Of a DNA stretch of 64,000 bases, positions 8,175-16,226 are shown in pieces (position 1 is the first letter of the stretch; each line of letters starts with the position of its first letter). Both the position numbers and the translations under genes were made by a program. Source of the DNA: an uncultured Lachnospiraceae bacterium (GTDB lineage Bacteria; Bacillota; Clostridia; Lachnospirales; Lachnospiraceae); contig CANPUE010000013.1 in assembly GCA_947577185.1 (NCBI GenBank), forward strand, positions 17,547 to 81,546, read 5' to 3'. The notes under the pieces are model-generated. The model saw nothing but the letters and a program-made list of their open reading frames with translations, was not told the DNA's origin and ran no database searches.

Positions 8175-9253
8175 GTGATCACCCCGCCCCCGAGCACACA
8201 GTCGTCTTCATAAAAAACGACAGCCTGTCCGGGGGTGATTGCACGGACGGGGCTATGGAAACTGCACTTTACGCAGTCCTCGCCCGCTTTTTCGATCAGA
8301 CATTTCTCCCCGCTGTGTGCATAACGGATCTTGGCCAGAACTTCTCTCGGCTCTGACAGCTCTTCGATTCCCATCCAATTCAAACCGGTACAAAACAGCA
8401 CCTCCCCGAACACATCTTCTGCCTCTCCGATCACGACTTCATTGCTCTGTGCCCTGATCTCGGTGACAAAGACCGGATGACCCATCGCAAGATTTAACCC
8501 TTTACGCTGTCCGATCGTATAATGCGTAATCCCCAGATGTTCTCCGATCACGCTTCCATCAGCCTTTACAAACTTTCCTTTCCCCGGTACTGCGCCCGCC
8601 GCTTCCCTTTCGATAAAAGCTGCATAATCATTGTCCGGGACAAAGCATATTTCCTGGCTGTCCGGCTTATCCGCCACAAAAAGGCCCTCTCTCTTTGCGA
8701 TCTGCCGTATCTCCTCTTTCGTGTACGCTCCGACCGGCATCAATGTATGCGCAAGCTGATACTGCGTCAGATTATAAAGCGCATAGGTCTGATCTTTTGC
8801 GGCCGTCACGGAATTGCTGACCGCATAACGCCCGTTTGGGAGTCTCCTGATTCTGGCGTAATGCCCGGTCGCGATATAGTCTGCCCCGATTTCAAGGCTC
8901 CTTTTTAATAAAGACTCCCACTTGACATAACGATTGCAGGCAATACAGGGATTGGGTGTCTGTCCTGCCAAGTAAGCCGCCACAAAATAATCCATCACCT
9001 TTTCTTTAAATTCTTTTTTAAAGTTCATGACATAATAAGGGATCCCAAGCTGCTGCGCTACCCTGCGGGCATCTTCCACCGCAGACAGTCCGCAGCAGCC
9101 ACCGTTTTGTGCCTGCACCTGCGCATCCTCATCCTGCCAGATCTGCATGGTCACACCGATCACTTCATACCCCTGTTCTTTCAAAAGCCAGGCCGCCACG
9201 GAAGAATCCACACCGCCGGACATGCCTACCACTACCCTTTTTCCCTGCTTCAT
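8147..9253 (-). CDS. mnmA: tRNA-specific 2-thiouridylase MnmA
   Basis: A 368-residue enzyme that puts sulfur on U34 of Lys, Glu and Gln tRNAs using ATP. The PP-loop SGGVDSS is at residues 10-16. The first catalytic Cys is in NPCIACNRY near 101-109. The second, which carries the persulfide, is in SQEICFVPD near 201-209. The C-terminal beta-barrel contains HYTIGQRKGL. Length matches the family. GAGGGC upstream supports the start. It is the only gene of its unit and runs toward the small ORF at 7992. Confidence 0.96.
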   Translation of the reverse strand: MKQGKRVVVGMSGGVDSSVAAWLLKEQGYEVIGVTMQIWQDEDAQVQAQNGGCCGLSAVEDARRVAQQLGIPYYVMNFKKEFKEKVMDYFVAAYLAGQTPNPCIACNRYVKWESLLKRSLEIGADYIATGHYARIRRLPNGRYAVSNSVTAAKDQTYALYNLTQYQLAHTLMPVGAYTKEEIRQIAKREGLFVADKPDSQEICFVPDNDYAAFIEREAAGAVPGKGKFVKADGSVIGEHLGITHYTIGQRKGLNLAMGHPVFVTEIRAQSNEVVIGEAEDVFGEVLFCTGLNWMGIEELSEPREVLAKIRYAHSGEKCLIEKAGEDCVKCSFHSPVRAITPGQAVVFYEDDCVLGGGVITHPLMSGGC

Positions 9254-9259
9254 AATCTG

Positions 9260-9475
9260 CCCTCATTCCTGAACCCGGTCTCAGACTCTCTTTTTCTGTT
9301 CCCGGTTTTTTCTTTTATATTCTTCTCCTGCTATTTTCTCTTAATTTCCTGTGATTACTTTTCTCTTATTTCCAGCTCCCGGTTTTTCTATTTGTTTCCC
9401 GTTCTTACTTTATCGCCTGTTTTTCTTTCGGCCGCCTGCCGCGTCATTTGTTCTGCTTTTCTTATCTTGTGCATA
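9260..9475 (+). other. Polypyrimidine intergenic stretch
   Basis: About 215 nt between mnmA and the flippase gene is very rich in C and T on the plus strand, with repeated TCCCGGTTTTTC-like blocks. I see no gene, and no clear promoter for either flanking gene. Confidence 0.5.
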
Positions 9476-9508
9476 CTATGAAATAACAAGCCTTTTTGTT
9501 GGTGTGAT

Positions 9509-10885
9509 ATGCAGCGTAAAAATCCTCTCCTGATCGGAACCGCTATCTTGACGATTACCGGACTTCTCAGCCGCTTCATCGGTTTTTTCTACCGTATTTT
9601 CCTCTCCAAAGTATTCGGCGCGGAGGGCATGGGCATTTATCAGCTCATCTCTCCGGTGTTGGCGCTTTCGTTTTCCCTGACTGTATCGGGTATGCAGACG
9701 GCCATTTCCAAATACGTGGCGAGCGAGACGACGACACACGACTATAAGACTTCCTTTCGTACTCTGTGGGCGGGGTTCGTGCTCTCCATGGCGCTCTCCT
9801 TTGCCTGCATGGCTTTTATCTATCAATATGCCGACTGGATCGCCGTAACTTTTCTTCTGGAAGAAAGAACCGCGCCGCTGCTGCGCATTATTTCTCTGTC
9901 CATTCCGATGGCTACAGTGCATTCCTGCATCAACGGATATTTTTATGGGATCAAAAAAACCGCGGTTCCCGCCCTGTCCCAATTATCGGAACAGGTCATC
10001 CGGGTCGGCTCCGTATATCTCATTTATCATATCTGCATGCGTCATCATATGACGCCTACGATCAATTTCGCAGTTGTCGGCCTCGTCATCGGAGAAAGCG
10101 CCTCTATGATCGTCTCCGCTGTCGCTATCATCATGCGTTCTTTCCATGTATTTGGAAAGCCTTCTTATCTTTTGAAAATGGCCTCCCCGGACAGTTCCCG
10201 GATCATCGCCTACCGCCGGATCTCCGGAAATCTGCTGCGCCTGGCCGTACCGCTGTCGACAAACCGGATCATCATCAATCTGCTGCAAAGCATCGAGGCC
10301 GTTTTCATTCCGAACAGGCTGATGGCGTACGGATTAAATAACGCTGACGCGTTAGGCGTTTATGGTGTATTAAGCGGCATGAGCCTGCCGTTAATCCTCT
10401 TTCCGTCCGCAATCACCAACTCGATTTCCGTACTGCTTCTGCCGATCGTCTCCGAAGCGGATGCCAGCGGGAACAGACATACCGTGACAAAAGCGATCTT
10501 TAAGTCGATTCAGTACTGCCTGCTGCTCGGTTTTGGCTGTACCGCCGTCTTTTTGCTGTGTGGCCGCATGGCCGGAAGAGTTTTATTTGACAGCGAACTG
10601 GCCGGAAGCTTCATCCTTACCCTGAGCTTCATCTGCCCTTTTTTATATATCGCCAGCACTTTAAACAGTATCCTAAACGGACTTGGCAAGACGACACTGA
10701 CATTTTTCTACAGTATCCTCAGCCTGCTCGTAAGACTCCTGTTCGTCTTCTTCGCCATCCCCGCCTGGGGGATCAAAGGCTATCTGTGGGGCCTGCTCGC
10801 CAGCCAGATGGTGCAGACTGTACTCTGCACATTCTCCGCACTGCGTTTCTGCCGGACATCCGACAGGGTAAAGAGGACGATATAG
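9509..10885 (+). CDS. SpoVB-family polysaccharide/lipid flippase
   Basis: A 458-residue membrane protein of the MVF/MOP superfamily, with about 14 hydrophobic segments from residue 7 to the C-terminus. The N-terminus (GLLSRFIGFFYRIFLSKVFG, then EGMGIYQLISPV) is typical of stage V sporulation protein B. SpoVB is thought to flip lipid-linked precursor for spore cortex peptidoglycan. It is shorter than B. subtilis SpoVB (about 518). A second, longer family member at 29608 looks more like YtgP/MurJ, so this one is the better SpoVB candidate. The ribosome-binding site before 9509 (GGTGTG) is weak. Confidence 0.8.
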   Translation: MQRKNPLLIGTAILTITGLLSRFIGFFYRIFLSKVFGAEGMGIYQLISPVLALSFSLTVSGMQTAISKYVASETTTHDYKTSFRTLWAGFVLSMALSFACMAFIYQYADWIAVTFLLEERTAPLLRIISLSIPMATVHSCINGYFYGIKKTAVPALSQLSEQVIRVGSVYLIYHICMRHHMTPTINFAVVGLVIGESASMIVSAVAIIMRSFHVFGKPSYLLKMASPDSSRIIAYRRISGNLLRLAVPLSTNRIIINLLQSIEAVFIPNRLMAYGLNNADALGVYGVLSGMSLPLILFPSAITNSISVLLLPIVSEADASGNRHTVTKAIFKSIQYCLLLGFGCTAVFLLCGRMAGRVLFDSELAGSFILTLSFICPFLYIASTLNSILNGLGKTTLTFFYSILSLLVRLLFVFFAIPAWGIKGYLWGLLASQMVQTVLCTFSALRFCRTSDRVKRTI

Positions 10886-10893
10886 TTTCCTGC

Positions 10894-10922
10894 TTGCGAT
10901 TCTTCCATTAATATACTATAAT
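10894..10922 (+). promoter_or_regulatory. Sigma-A promoter for DAHP synthase
   Basis: TTGCGA (10894-10899), 17-bp spacer, consensus TATAAT (10917-10922), about 80 nt upstream of the AAGGAG ribosome-binding site and the ATG at 11001. I saw no T-box or tryptophan-type leader in the short 5' region. Confidence 0.75.
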
Positions 10923-11000
10923 GTATGTGCTTTCGCAAGAAAACAAAAAATGATCCGAAAAAGATATATCAAAATCCGAAAGAAAAGGAGCGTTTTAACC

Positions 11001-12029
11001 ATGTCTTTTCAATATGTGAGTCAACTGCCAACCCCGGATGAGATCAGGGCGGATTATCCGGTCCCGGCACATCTTACTGCCCTAAAAAAACAGCGCGACA
11101 AAGAAATCGCTGACGTCATCACCGGAAAGAGCAATAAATTTCTGGTGATCATCGGCCCCTGTTCCGCAGACAACGAGGACGCCGTCTGCGAATATATCAG
11201 CCGTCTTTCAAGAGTGAATGAAAAAGTGAAGGACAGGCTGATCCTGATACCCAGAATTTACACAAATAAGCCAAGGACCACCGGCGAAGGATACAAAGGC
11301 ATCGTGAGCCAGCCCGATCCGGAAAAGAAACCGGACTTTAAAGCCGGACTGATCGCCATGCGCAAAATGCACATCCATGCCATGGAAGAATCAGGTCTCA
11401 CCGCGGCGGATGAAATGCTCTATCCGGACAACTGGGGGTATGTGGAGGACATCCTCTCCTACGTCGCAATCGGCGCGCGTTCCGTGGAAGACCAACAGCA
11501 CCGCATGACCGTCAGCGGCTTTGACGTCGCAAGCGGCATGAAAAACCCGACCAGCGGCACACTCTCTGTCATGTTAAACTCCGTCTATGCGGCGCAGCAT
11601 TCCCATTCTTTTATCTATCGCGGATTTGAAGTAAAGACAAGCGGCAACCCGCTGGCGCATACCGTGCTGCGCGGCGCCGTCAACAAACACGGTCAGAGCA
11701 TACCAAACTACCATTATGAAGACCTGAACAGACTGCTCGCACTCTACAATGAGCGCGACCTTGTCAATCCGGCCTGTATCATCGATGCCAACCACAATAA
11801 TTCCAACAAAGAATATGAACAGCAGATTCGGATTGTCAAAGAAGTAATGCACAGCCGGAAACTCAATTCCGACATTTACAAACTTGTTAAAGGTGTCATG
11901 ATCGAAAGTTATCTGGTGGAAGGCTGTCAGAAGATAGGCGGGGGCATTTACGGAAAATCTATTACCGATCCCTGTCTTGGATGGGAAGCCTCAGAACGCC
12001 TGATTTACGATATTGCGGATTATCAATAA
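11001..12029 (+). CDS. aroF: 3-deoxy-7-phosphoheptulonate (DAHP) synthase, class I
   Basis: A 342-residue aldolase-type enzyme that joins phosphoenolpyruvate and erythrose 4-phosphate, the first step of aromatic amino acid synthesis. Visible motifs are IGPCSADN near residues 52-59 (metal Cys), PRTTGEGYKG near 92-101 (PEP-binding Arg region), GARSVEDQQHR, SGMKNPTSG near 181-189, and DANHNNSNK near 259-267. The last motif carries a metal-binding His and a conserved Asn. It lacks a fused chorismate mutase or ACT domain. The start at 11001 follows AAGGAG. An upstream in-frame ATG at 10950 has no ribosome-binding site. The E. coli aroF/aroG/aroH distinction cannot be made. Confidence 0.93.
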   Translation: MSFQYVSQLPTPDEIRADYPVPAHLTALKKQRDKEIADVITGKSNKFLVIIGPCSADNEDAVCEYISRLSRVNEKVKDRLILIPRIYTNKPRTTGEGYKGIVSQPDPEKKPDFKAGLIAMRKMHIHAMEESGLTAADEMLYPDNWGYVEDILSYVAIGARSVEDQQHRMTVSGFDVASGMKNPTSGTLSVMLNSVYAAQHSHSFIYRGFEVKTSGNPLAHTVLRGAVNKHGQSIPNYHYEDLNRLLALYNERDLVNPACIIDANHNNSNKEYEQQIRIVKEVMHSRKLNSDIYKLVKGVMIESYLVEGCQKIGGGIYGKSITDPCLGWEASERLIYDIADYQ

Positions 12030-12032
12030 AAA

Positions 12033-12054
12033 GCGCAAGCTTTACAGCTTGCGC
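12033..12054 (+). terminator. aroF: Stem-loop just after aroF
   Basis: GCGCAAGCT pairs perfectly with AGCTTGCGC around ttac, beginning 3 nt after the stop. It is preceded by AAAAA and not followed by T's on the plus strand, so on that strand it is a weak terminator. A second perfect 11-bp hairpin follows at 12057-12081 (CAAGAATTTAC/GTAAATTCTTG). Confidence 0.55.
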
Positions 12055-12063
12055 TCCAAGAAT

Positions 12064-12200
12064 TTACTACGTAAATTCTTGCCTGTATTCCACTAATGCG
12101 CAGCATTCTCCCTGAGGTGTTTTACTTTATTCCCAGTTATTTACTGCGTTAATTCTTGCGTGACTCCCTCCAATGCGCAGCATTCTCCCTGAGGTGTTTT
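12064..12200. repeat. Two 60-bp direct repeats with 77-bp period
   Basis: Units 12064-12123 and 12141-12200 are about 85% identical. Their last 29 bases (12095-12123 and 12172-12200) match exactly and contain GCGCAGCATTCTCCC. The units begin in the hairpin following aroF. No ORF of note is present. This 247-nt gap between aroF and xerD otherwise holds only the terminators. Confidence 0.75.
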
Positions 12201-12271
12201 TCTCTGAATTTTCGCAGTGTAATTCACTCGATTCGGAGTATGTCAGTCATCAGAGTCATCCATCACACCAA

Positions 12272-12299
12272 AAAAGCTCATCCGCGGGGATGAGCTTTT
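12272..12299 (-). terminator. xerD: Terminator overlapping the xerD stop codon
   Basis: AAAAGCTCATCC pairs with GGATGAGCTTTT around a GCGG loop. On the minus strand it is followed by six T's. The stem contains the last codons and the stop of xerD (stop at 12278-12280). Confidence 0.8.
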
Positions 12300-13162
12300 G
12301 CATATATTTCTCTGATATGATTATGATTGATATTAGCGTAAATCTGTGTCGTGGAAATATCGGAATGTCCCAGCATCTCCTGCACGCTGCGCAGATCCGC
12401 CCCGTTTTCGACCAGATGCGCCGCAAAGGAATGTCTCAGCGTATGCGGTGTGATGTCTGCCTGGATTCCTGCTTTCCGCGCATAATATTTGATCAGCTTC
12501 CAGAATCCCTGCCTGCTCATCGGCTGTCCGGAACAGTTCGCAAAAAGGATTTCCGATTTCTTATCTTCCACCATGGATTCCCTTGTACCGTCCAGGTATC
12601 TGTCCAGCGCTTCCTTCGCCGCGTTCCCGAATGGGATCACTCTCTCCTTATTGGCATCCTTACAGCGCAGAAATCCCATCTGCAGATTAATATCATAAAC
12701 TTTCAGAGTGATCAGTTCACTCACACGGATCCCTGTCGCATAAAGAAGTTCCAGCATGGCCTTATCGCGGATCTCTTTGGGAGAATTTCCACCCGGCTGT
12801 TCCAACAGCCTCACCACTTCTTCCGGAGACATGATCTCCGGTATCTTTTTTTCTATCTTTGGAGCCTTTAACACCGTGGAAATGTCTTCTTTTACAAGTT
12901 CCTCCTGCACGAGATAGTGAAAAAACGCTTTGATCGATGCCACGCTTCTCGAAACCGTGGCTGCCGCAAAATGATTTTCCTCCAGATCATTTACATAAGC
13001 ACATAATCCTTCCGCTGTCACATCCATAACATCATAAATCTCTTTTGCCGCCATAAAATGCTGTAATTTCTCTAAATCCCGTTTATAAGATAACTCTGTA
13101 TTATTTGATGTTTTCTTAACATTATGTAAATAAGATATAAATGCCGTAATTTCTTTTTCCAT
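12278..13162 (-). CDS. xerD: Tyrosine recombinase XerD
   Basis: A 294-residue recombinase that with its partner resolves chromosome dimers at dif. The N-terminal SAM-like DNA-binding domain covers residues 1-90. The catalytic domain shows Arg in ATGIRVSEL near 147, Lys in RCKDANKER near 170, HTLRHSFA near 242-249, the second His in LGHSDISTTQ near 265, and the nucleophile Tyr in IYANI near 275. The length is typical of chromosomal XerC/XerD rather than phage integrases. No integron or phage genes are nearby. It follows spoIIM on the same strand with 187 nt between. The choice of XerD over XerC rests on overall resemblance. Confidence 0.88.
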   Translation of the reverse strand: MEKEITAFISYLHNVKKTSNNTELSYKRDLEKLQHFMAAKEIYDVMDVTAEGLCAYVNDLEENHFAAATVSRSVASIKAFFHYLVQEELVKEDISTVLKAPKIEKKIPEIMSPEEVVRLLEQPGGNSPKEIRDKAMLELLYATGIRVSELITLKVYDINLQMGFLRCKDANKERVIPFGNAAKEALDRYLDGTRESMVEDKKSEILFANCSGQPMSRQGFWKLIKYYARKAGIQADITPHTLRHSFAAHLVENGADLRSVQEMLGHSDISTTQIYANINHNHIREIYAKAHPRG

Positions 13163-13349
13163 GCATCCGGAGGCCTTTCCAAAATGATTTTATGTCAATG
13201 AAAGCAGTGTCCATTTAACATTATAAGCAGATTTTTTGAGAAAAGCAAATGGATTTTTCCCAGATTTTACGGGCATTTCAGATACTTTCCAGGGAAAGCA
13301 CAACATATCGTCAGATGGTATATTATGTCTACTACATCTTGAAAAAAAT

Positions 13350-13955
13350 TCAAAAAATTTTTAACATATAATAAATGATTTTGGGGTTGACATAACTCTC
13401 CAGTGCACAGCCGCAGACAATGACAAAAAGGATTCCCAACAGGCTGATCCCCTTTTTTAACAGAAACTGTTTCCCGACAAGATAACGGCCTTCCAGCCCG
13501 TCGCTTTTTCCATACAGCCTCCTGTTGCAGTCCATGCCCCAGTGAAACAAAAGAATATATCCCGGTATTAATAAAATGCCATGCGGAAACATGCCGGCGG
13601 CCATGAAAAAAAGCCCCCTGATGCCATACCGGACGACTGCGATCGACAAAATACAGCCTGCGCTGATTCCGAGATAACAGACATACCCGCACACTACCGG
13701 AAGCCCTATCATCGTAGAGGCAAGCACGCTGATGACAAGCGTACTCACGACTCTGTGCCTGATGATATATGTAAACAGATAATTGCCGTCAAGCTCACTT
13801 CCCTGAAGCCGTCTTAACATGGCAGTATTTAACAGACCGTCCTCTCTCACCCAAAGATCATGCTGCATGTTGACCAGGATGATCCCCAGGAATAAGCCTG
13901 TCATAAATAGATACAACAAATAATATGCCCCTTTGTTTCTCTGTCTTGATACCAT
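13350..13955 (-). CDS. spoIIM: Stage II sporulation protein M
   Basis: A 201-residue membrane protein with about five predicted spans, of the SpoIIM family. SpoIIM is the scaffold of the SpoIID-SpoIIM-SpoIIP machine that thins septal peptidoglycan and drives engulfment. Typical features are an N-terminal span and a conserved region containing GISAGCI and MFPHGILLIPG near residues 115-150. I start it at 13955 because GAAGG lies 7 nt upstream; the ATG at 13961 directly abuts that site. The ribosome-binding site and start are one arm of a perfect 13-bp inverted repeat. xerD follows, as in several Gram-positive genomes. Confidence 0.93.
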   Translation of the reverse strand: MVSRQRNKGAYYLLYLFMTGLFLGIILVNMQHDLWVREDGLLNTAMLRRLQGSELDGNYLFTYIIRHRVVSTLVISVLASTMIGLPVVCGYVCYLGISAGCILSIAVVRYGIRGLFFMAAGMFPHGILLIPGYILLFHWGMDCNRRLYGKSDGLEGRYLVGKQFLLKKGISLLGILFVIVCGCALESYVNPKIIYYMLKIF

Positions 13956-14029
13956 ATACATGCCTTCTTTTCATACATCCTCAGAGACTTCTCTTCACAC
14001 TAATATATGTCGGCAGGAAGGCATGTATA
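13955..14029 (-). promoter_or_regulatory. spoIIM: Inverted repeat covering the spoIIM ribosome-binding site
   Basis: TATACATGCCTTC (13955-13967) and GAAGGCATGTATA (14017-14029) are perfect inverted copies, 49 nt apart. In the minus-strand message the distal arm contains GAAGG and ATG of spoIIM. If the upstream arm is transcribed, the two would pair and hide the translation start. If the promoter lies between the arms, this is instead a DNA dyad. Confidence 0.5.
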
Positions 14030-14103
14030 CGCAAATCTTCTATACAGATCACAATGCGTAACGCTTTGTCAGTCACTTCACGTTACAGTACGAAAAAGAA
14101 CTT

Positions 14104-14652
14104 TCACTGACGGCAGTATTTATCTTTATAGGCAAGCAGGGCCGCAATTGTCTTGCCATCCTCAATCTTACACTCATAGATCATCTGTACCAGTTCATCA
14201 ATCCCGTAAGCTTCCACATTGATATACTCATCCTCGTCGAGATTCTGACTGCCGGGTGTTAATTCTGTAGCCACATAGATATCAATCTTTTCATTACAGA
14301 ATGCCACTGTTGTGCGCAGAGAAAGCAGCAGTTCCATCTTTGCCGCCCTGTAACCGGTCTCTTCCTCCAGTTCGCGCGCAGCGGCATCTTTGGTCGGCTC
14401 CTCCACACTCTTTAATCCGCCCGCCGGGATTTCTATCGTCTCCCGGTCCAGTGCATTACGGTACTGTCTTACCATCAGCAGCTTTCCCTCCGGATTCACC
14501 GCCACGACCGCCGCCGCTCCATTGTGTCCGATGAAGTCCCACTTAACGATATTCCCGTTGGGTATTTTAACGGTGTCCTGATAATAATTCAGGATAGCGC
14601 CTTTTTGCACAAGTGTCCTTTCCAGACGTTCAAACTTTTCCATATCAATCAT
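14104..14652 (-). CDS. Nudix hydrolase, ADP-ribose pyrophosphatase type
   Basis: A 182-residue cytosolic Nudix protein. The Nudix box is complete: G, five residues, E, seven residues, then REL-EEETGY, near residues 80-102. The preceding IEIPAGG and the LTPGSQNLDEDEYI stretch are typical of the ADP-ribose pyrophosphatase (NudF) branch. That branch splits ADP-ribose to AMP and ribose 5-phosphate. I start it at 14652, where AAAGG lies 5 nt upstream; an ATG at 14643 is also possible. It stands 69 nt after an aminotransferase gene on the same strand, probably co-transcribed. Confidence 0.88.
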   Translation of the reverse strand: MIDMEKFERLERTLVQKGAILNYYQDTVKIPNGNIVKWDFIGHNGAAAVVAVNPEGKLLMVRQYRNALDRETIEIPAGGLKSVEEPTKDAAARELEEETGYRAAKMELLLSLRTTVAFCNEKIDIYVATELTPGSQNLDEDEYINVEAYGIDELVQMIYECKIEDGKTIAALLAYKDKYCRQ

Positions 14653-14721
14653 TCCTGCCTTTCTGCCGCAAACAATGCAACGCTGCAACGCACACTTCTT
14701 ACACGTCCGATACCGGCACCT

Positions 14722-16014
14722 TTATTCAGACATTTCTCCCAACAGCTTCTTAACACTCACCAGCTTCACGCACAAAACAAACAGATCTGTTGCCGCCGCC
14801 ATCTCTTCAGGTGTGGGGAATGTCGGTGCAATACGGATATTGCTGTCTTTTGGATCCTTCCCATAAGGATAAGTCGCGCCTGCACCCGTAAGAACGACTC
14901 CCGCTTCCTTACATTTGGCTACGATCTCTTTCGCACAGCCTTCCATCGCATCAAAGGAAATGAAGTAGCCTCCCACCGGTCTGGTCCAGTCTGCGATCCC
15001 CAGTCCGTCAATCTCTCTGTCAAGAACATCCAGTACCGCCTCAAACTTGGGACGCAGGATCTCCGCATGTCTCTTCATATGTGCAAGAACTCCGTTAAGA
15101 TCCTTAAAATATTTTACATGACGCAGCTGATTCACCTTATCATAACCGATCGTGCGGACCGTCATTCCTTCTCTGATCGATTTCAGATTCGCCACAGAAG
15201 ATGCCATACCGGCAATCCCGCCTCCCGCAAAGCTGATCTTCGAAGTAGAGCAGAACTCAAAAACAAGATCCGGATTTCCGGCTTTTTCACATTCACTCAG
15301 GATTTCGAGAATCTCATCCTGTTTATCCTCATACAGGTGATGCACTGCATAGGCATTATCCCAGTAAATCCTGAAATCTTCTGCCGCAGGTTTTAAATTC
15401 GCAAACCTTCTGACAGTTTCATCCGAATAGGAAATCCCCTGCGGATTTGAATATTTCGGTACGCACCAGATGCCTTTCACTGTCGGGTCATTGTTCACAT
15501 ACTCTTCTACCAGATCCATATCCGGCCCTGCAGGCGTCATCGGAATCGGGATCATCTCAATGCCAAAATATTCTGTCACCTTAAAATGTCTGTCATATCC
15601 CGGAACCGGGCATAAAAATTTCACCTGATCCAGTTTACACCACGGTGTACTACCCATAACACCATGTGTTACGGAATGGGAAACCGCATCGTACATAATG
15701 CTCAGGCTGGAGTTTCCGTATACCAATACATTCTCGGCAGGCACTCCCATGATATCTCCCAGCAGCTTCTTTGCCTCCGGGATTCCATCCATCAGACCAT
15801 AATTTCTGCAGTCAAGTCCATCCTCCGTTTTCAGCACGGAATCGGAATCCAATACATCCATAATACTCATTGTCATATCCAGCTGTGATGTCGTCTGCTT
15901 TCCTCTGGACATATCCAGTTTCAGTCCCTTACTCTTTTCTTCCTCAAATTTCTTTTCCAATTCCTCTTTTAATAACACCAGTTCTTCCTTGCTCAACTCT
16001 TTGTAGGGCCTCAT
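14722..16014 (-). CDS. PLP-dependent aminotransferase (aspartate/alanine type, PF12897 group)
   Basis: A 430-residue class I/II aminotransferase of the group annotated as MocR-like or putative aspartate aminotransferase. The N-terminal LDMSRGKQTTSQLDM stretch near 33-47 is characteristic. VPKYSNPQG near 190-198 and the PLP-region WDNAYAVHHL near 225-234 follow. The PLP-binding Lys is expected in FCSTSKISFAGGG near 268-280. It lacks a MocR DNA-binding domain. The substrate is probably a small amino acid with an oxo-acid partner, but this cannot be fixed from sequence. GGAGG supports the start. The upstream gap to rny holds two terminators belonging to rny. Confidence 0.82.
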   Translation of the reverse strand: MRPYKELSKEELVLLKEELEKKFEEEKSKGLKLDMSRGKQTTSQLDMTMSIMDVLDSDSVLKTEDGLDCRNYGLMDGIPEAKKLLGDIMGVPAENVLVYGNSSLSIMYDAVSHSVTHGVMGSTPWCKLDQVKFLCPVPGYDRHFKVTEYFGIEMIPIPMTPAGPDMDLVEEYVNNDPTVKGIWCVPKYSNPQGISYSDETVRRFANLKPAAEDFRIYWDNAYAVHHLYEDKQDEILEILSECEKAGNPDLVFEFCSTSKISFAGGGIAGMASSVANLKSIREGMTVRTIGYDKVNQLRHVKYFKDLNGVLAHMKRHAEILRPKFEAVLDVLDREIDGLGIADWTRPVGGYFISFDAMEGCAKEIVAKCKEAGVVLTGAGATYPYGKDPKDSNIRIAPTFPTPEEMAAATDLFVLCVKLVSVKKLLGEMSE

Positions 16015-16132
16015 ATGCCAACCTCCATGTATTCATTCTTTCTCTTGTCTGCCGGACTGCATAATTGTATACAATCATACACTGCCAATTATTCTACTAC
16101 ATTCTCACATGGAACACAAGCAGAAATTAAAA

Positions 16133-16156
16133 AATCGTCACCAGGCAGCGACGATT
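16133..16156 (-). terminator. rny: Second terminator after rny
   Basis: On the minus strand AATCGTC pairs with GACGATT around a 10-nt loop and is followed by TTTTTTAA. It lies about 70 nt beyond the rny stop, behind a first terminator, giving a tandem arrangement. Confidence 0.65.
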
Positions 16157-16191
16157 CAAAGTTTCGGGCTTTTGTGATTCCCAAACGTTAA

Positions 16192-16221
16192 AAAACTCTG
16201 TAGATTTCTCTACAGAGTTTT
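16192..16221 (-). terminator. rny: Terminator after rny
   Basis: AAAACTCTGTAGA pairs perfectly with TCTACAGAGTTTT around tttc, directly after the rny stop. On the minus strand the stem runs into TTTTTT. Confidence 0.85.
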
Positions 16222-16226
16222 AAGCA

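Noticed and set aside
12173..12871. 232-codon plus-strand frame
   Set aside because: Begins in the repeat after aroF and runs antisense through xerD; no start signals.
12278..13162. XerD-like recombinase as sign of a mobile element
   Set aside because: Length, motifs and the spoIIM neighbour fit the chromosomal enzyme; no attachment repeats, transposase or phage genes are nearby.
13267..13692. 141-codon minus-strand frame overlapping spoIIM
   Set aside because: A shifted frame of spoIIM with Cys/Arg/His-rich composition; spoIIM itself shows normal membrane spans and motifs.
14524..15396. 290-codon plus-strand frame
   Set aside because: Lies opposite the well-supported Nudix and aminotransferase genes; the product has no recognisable domain.
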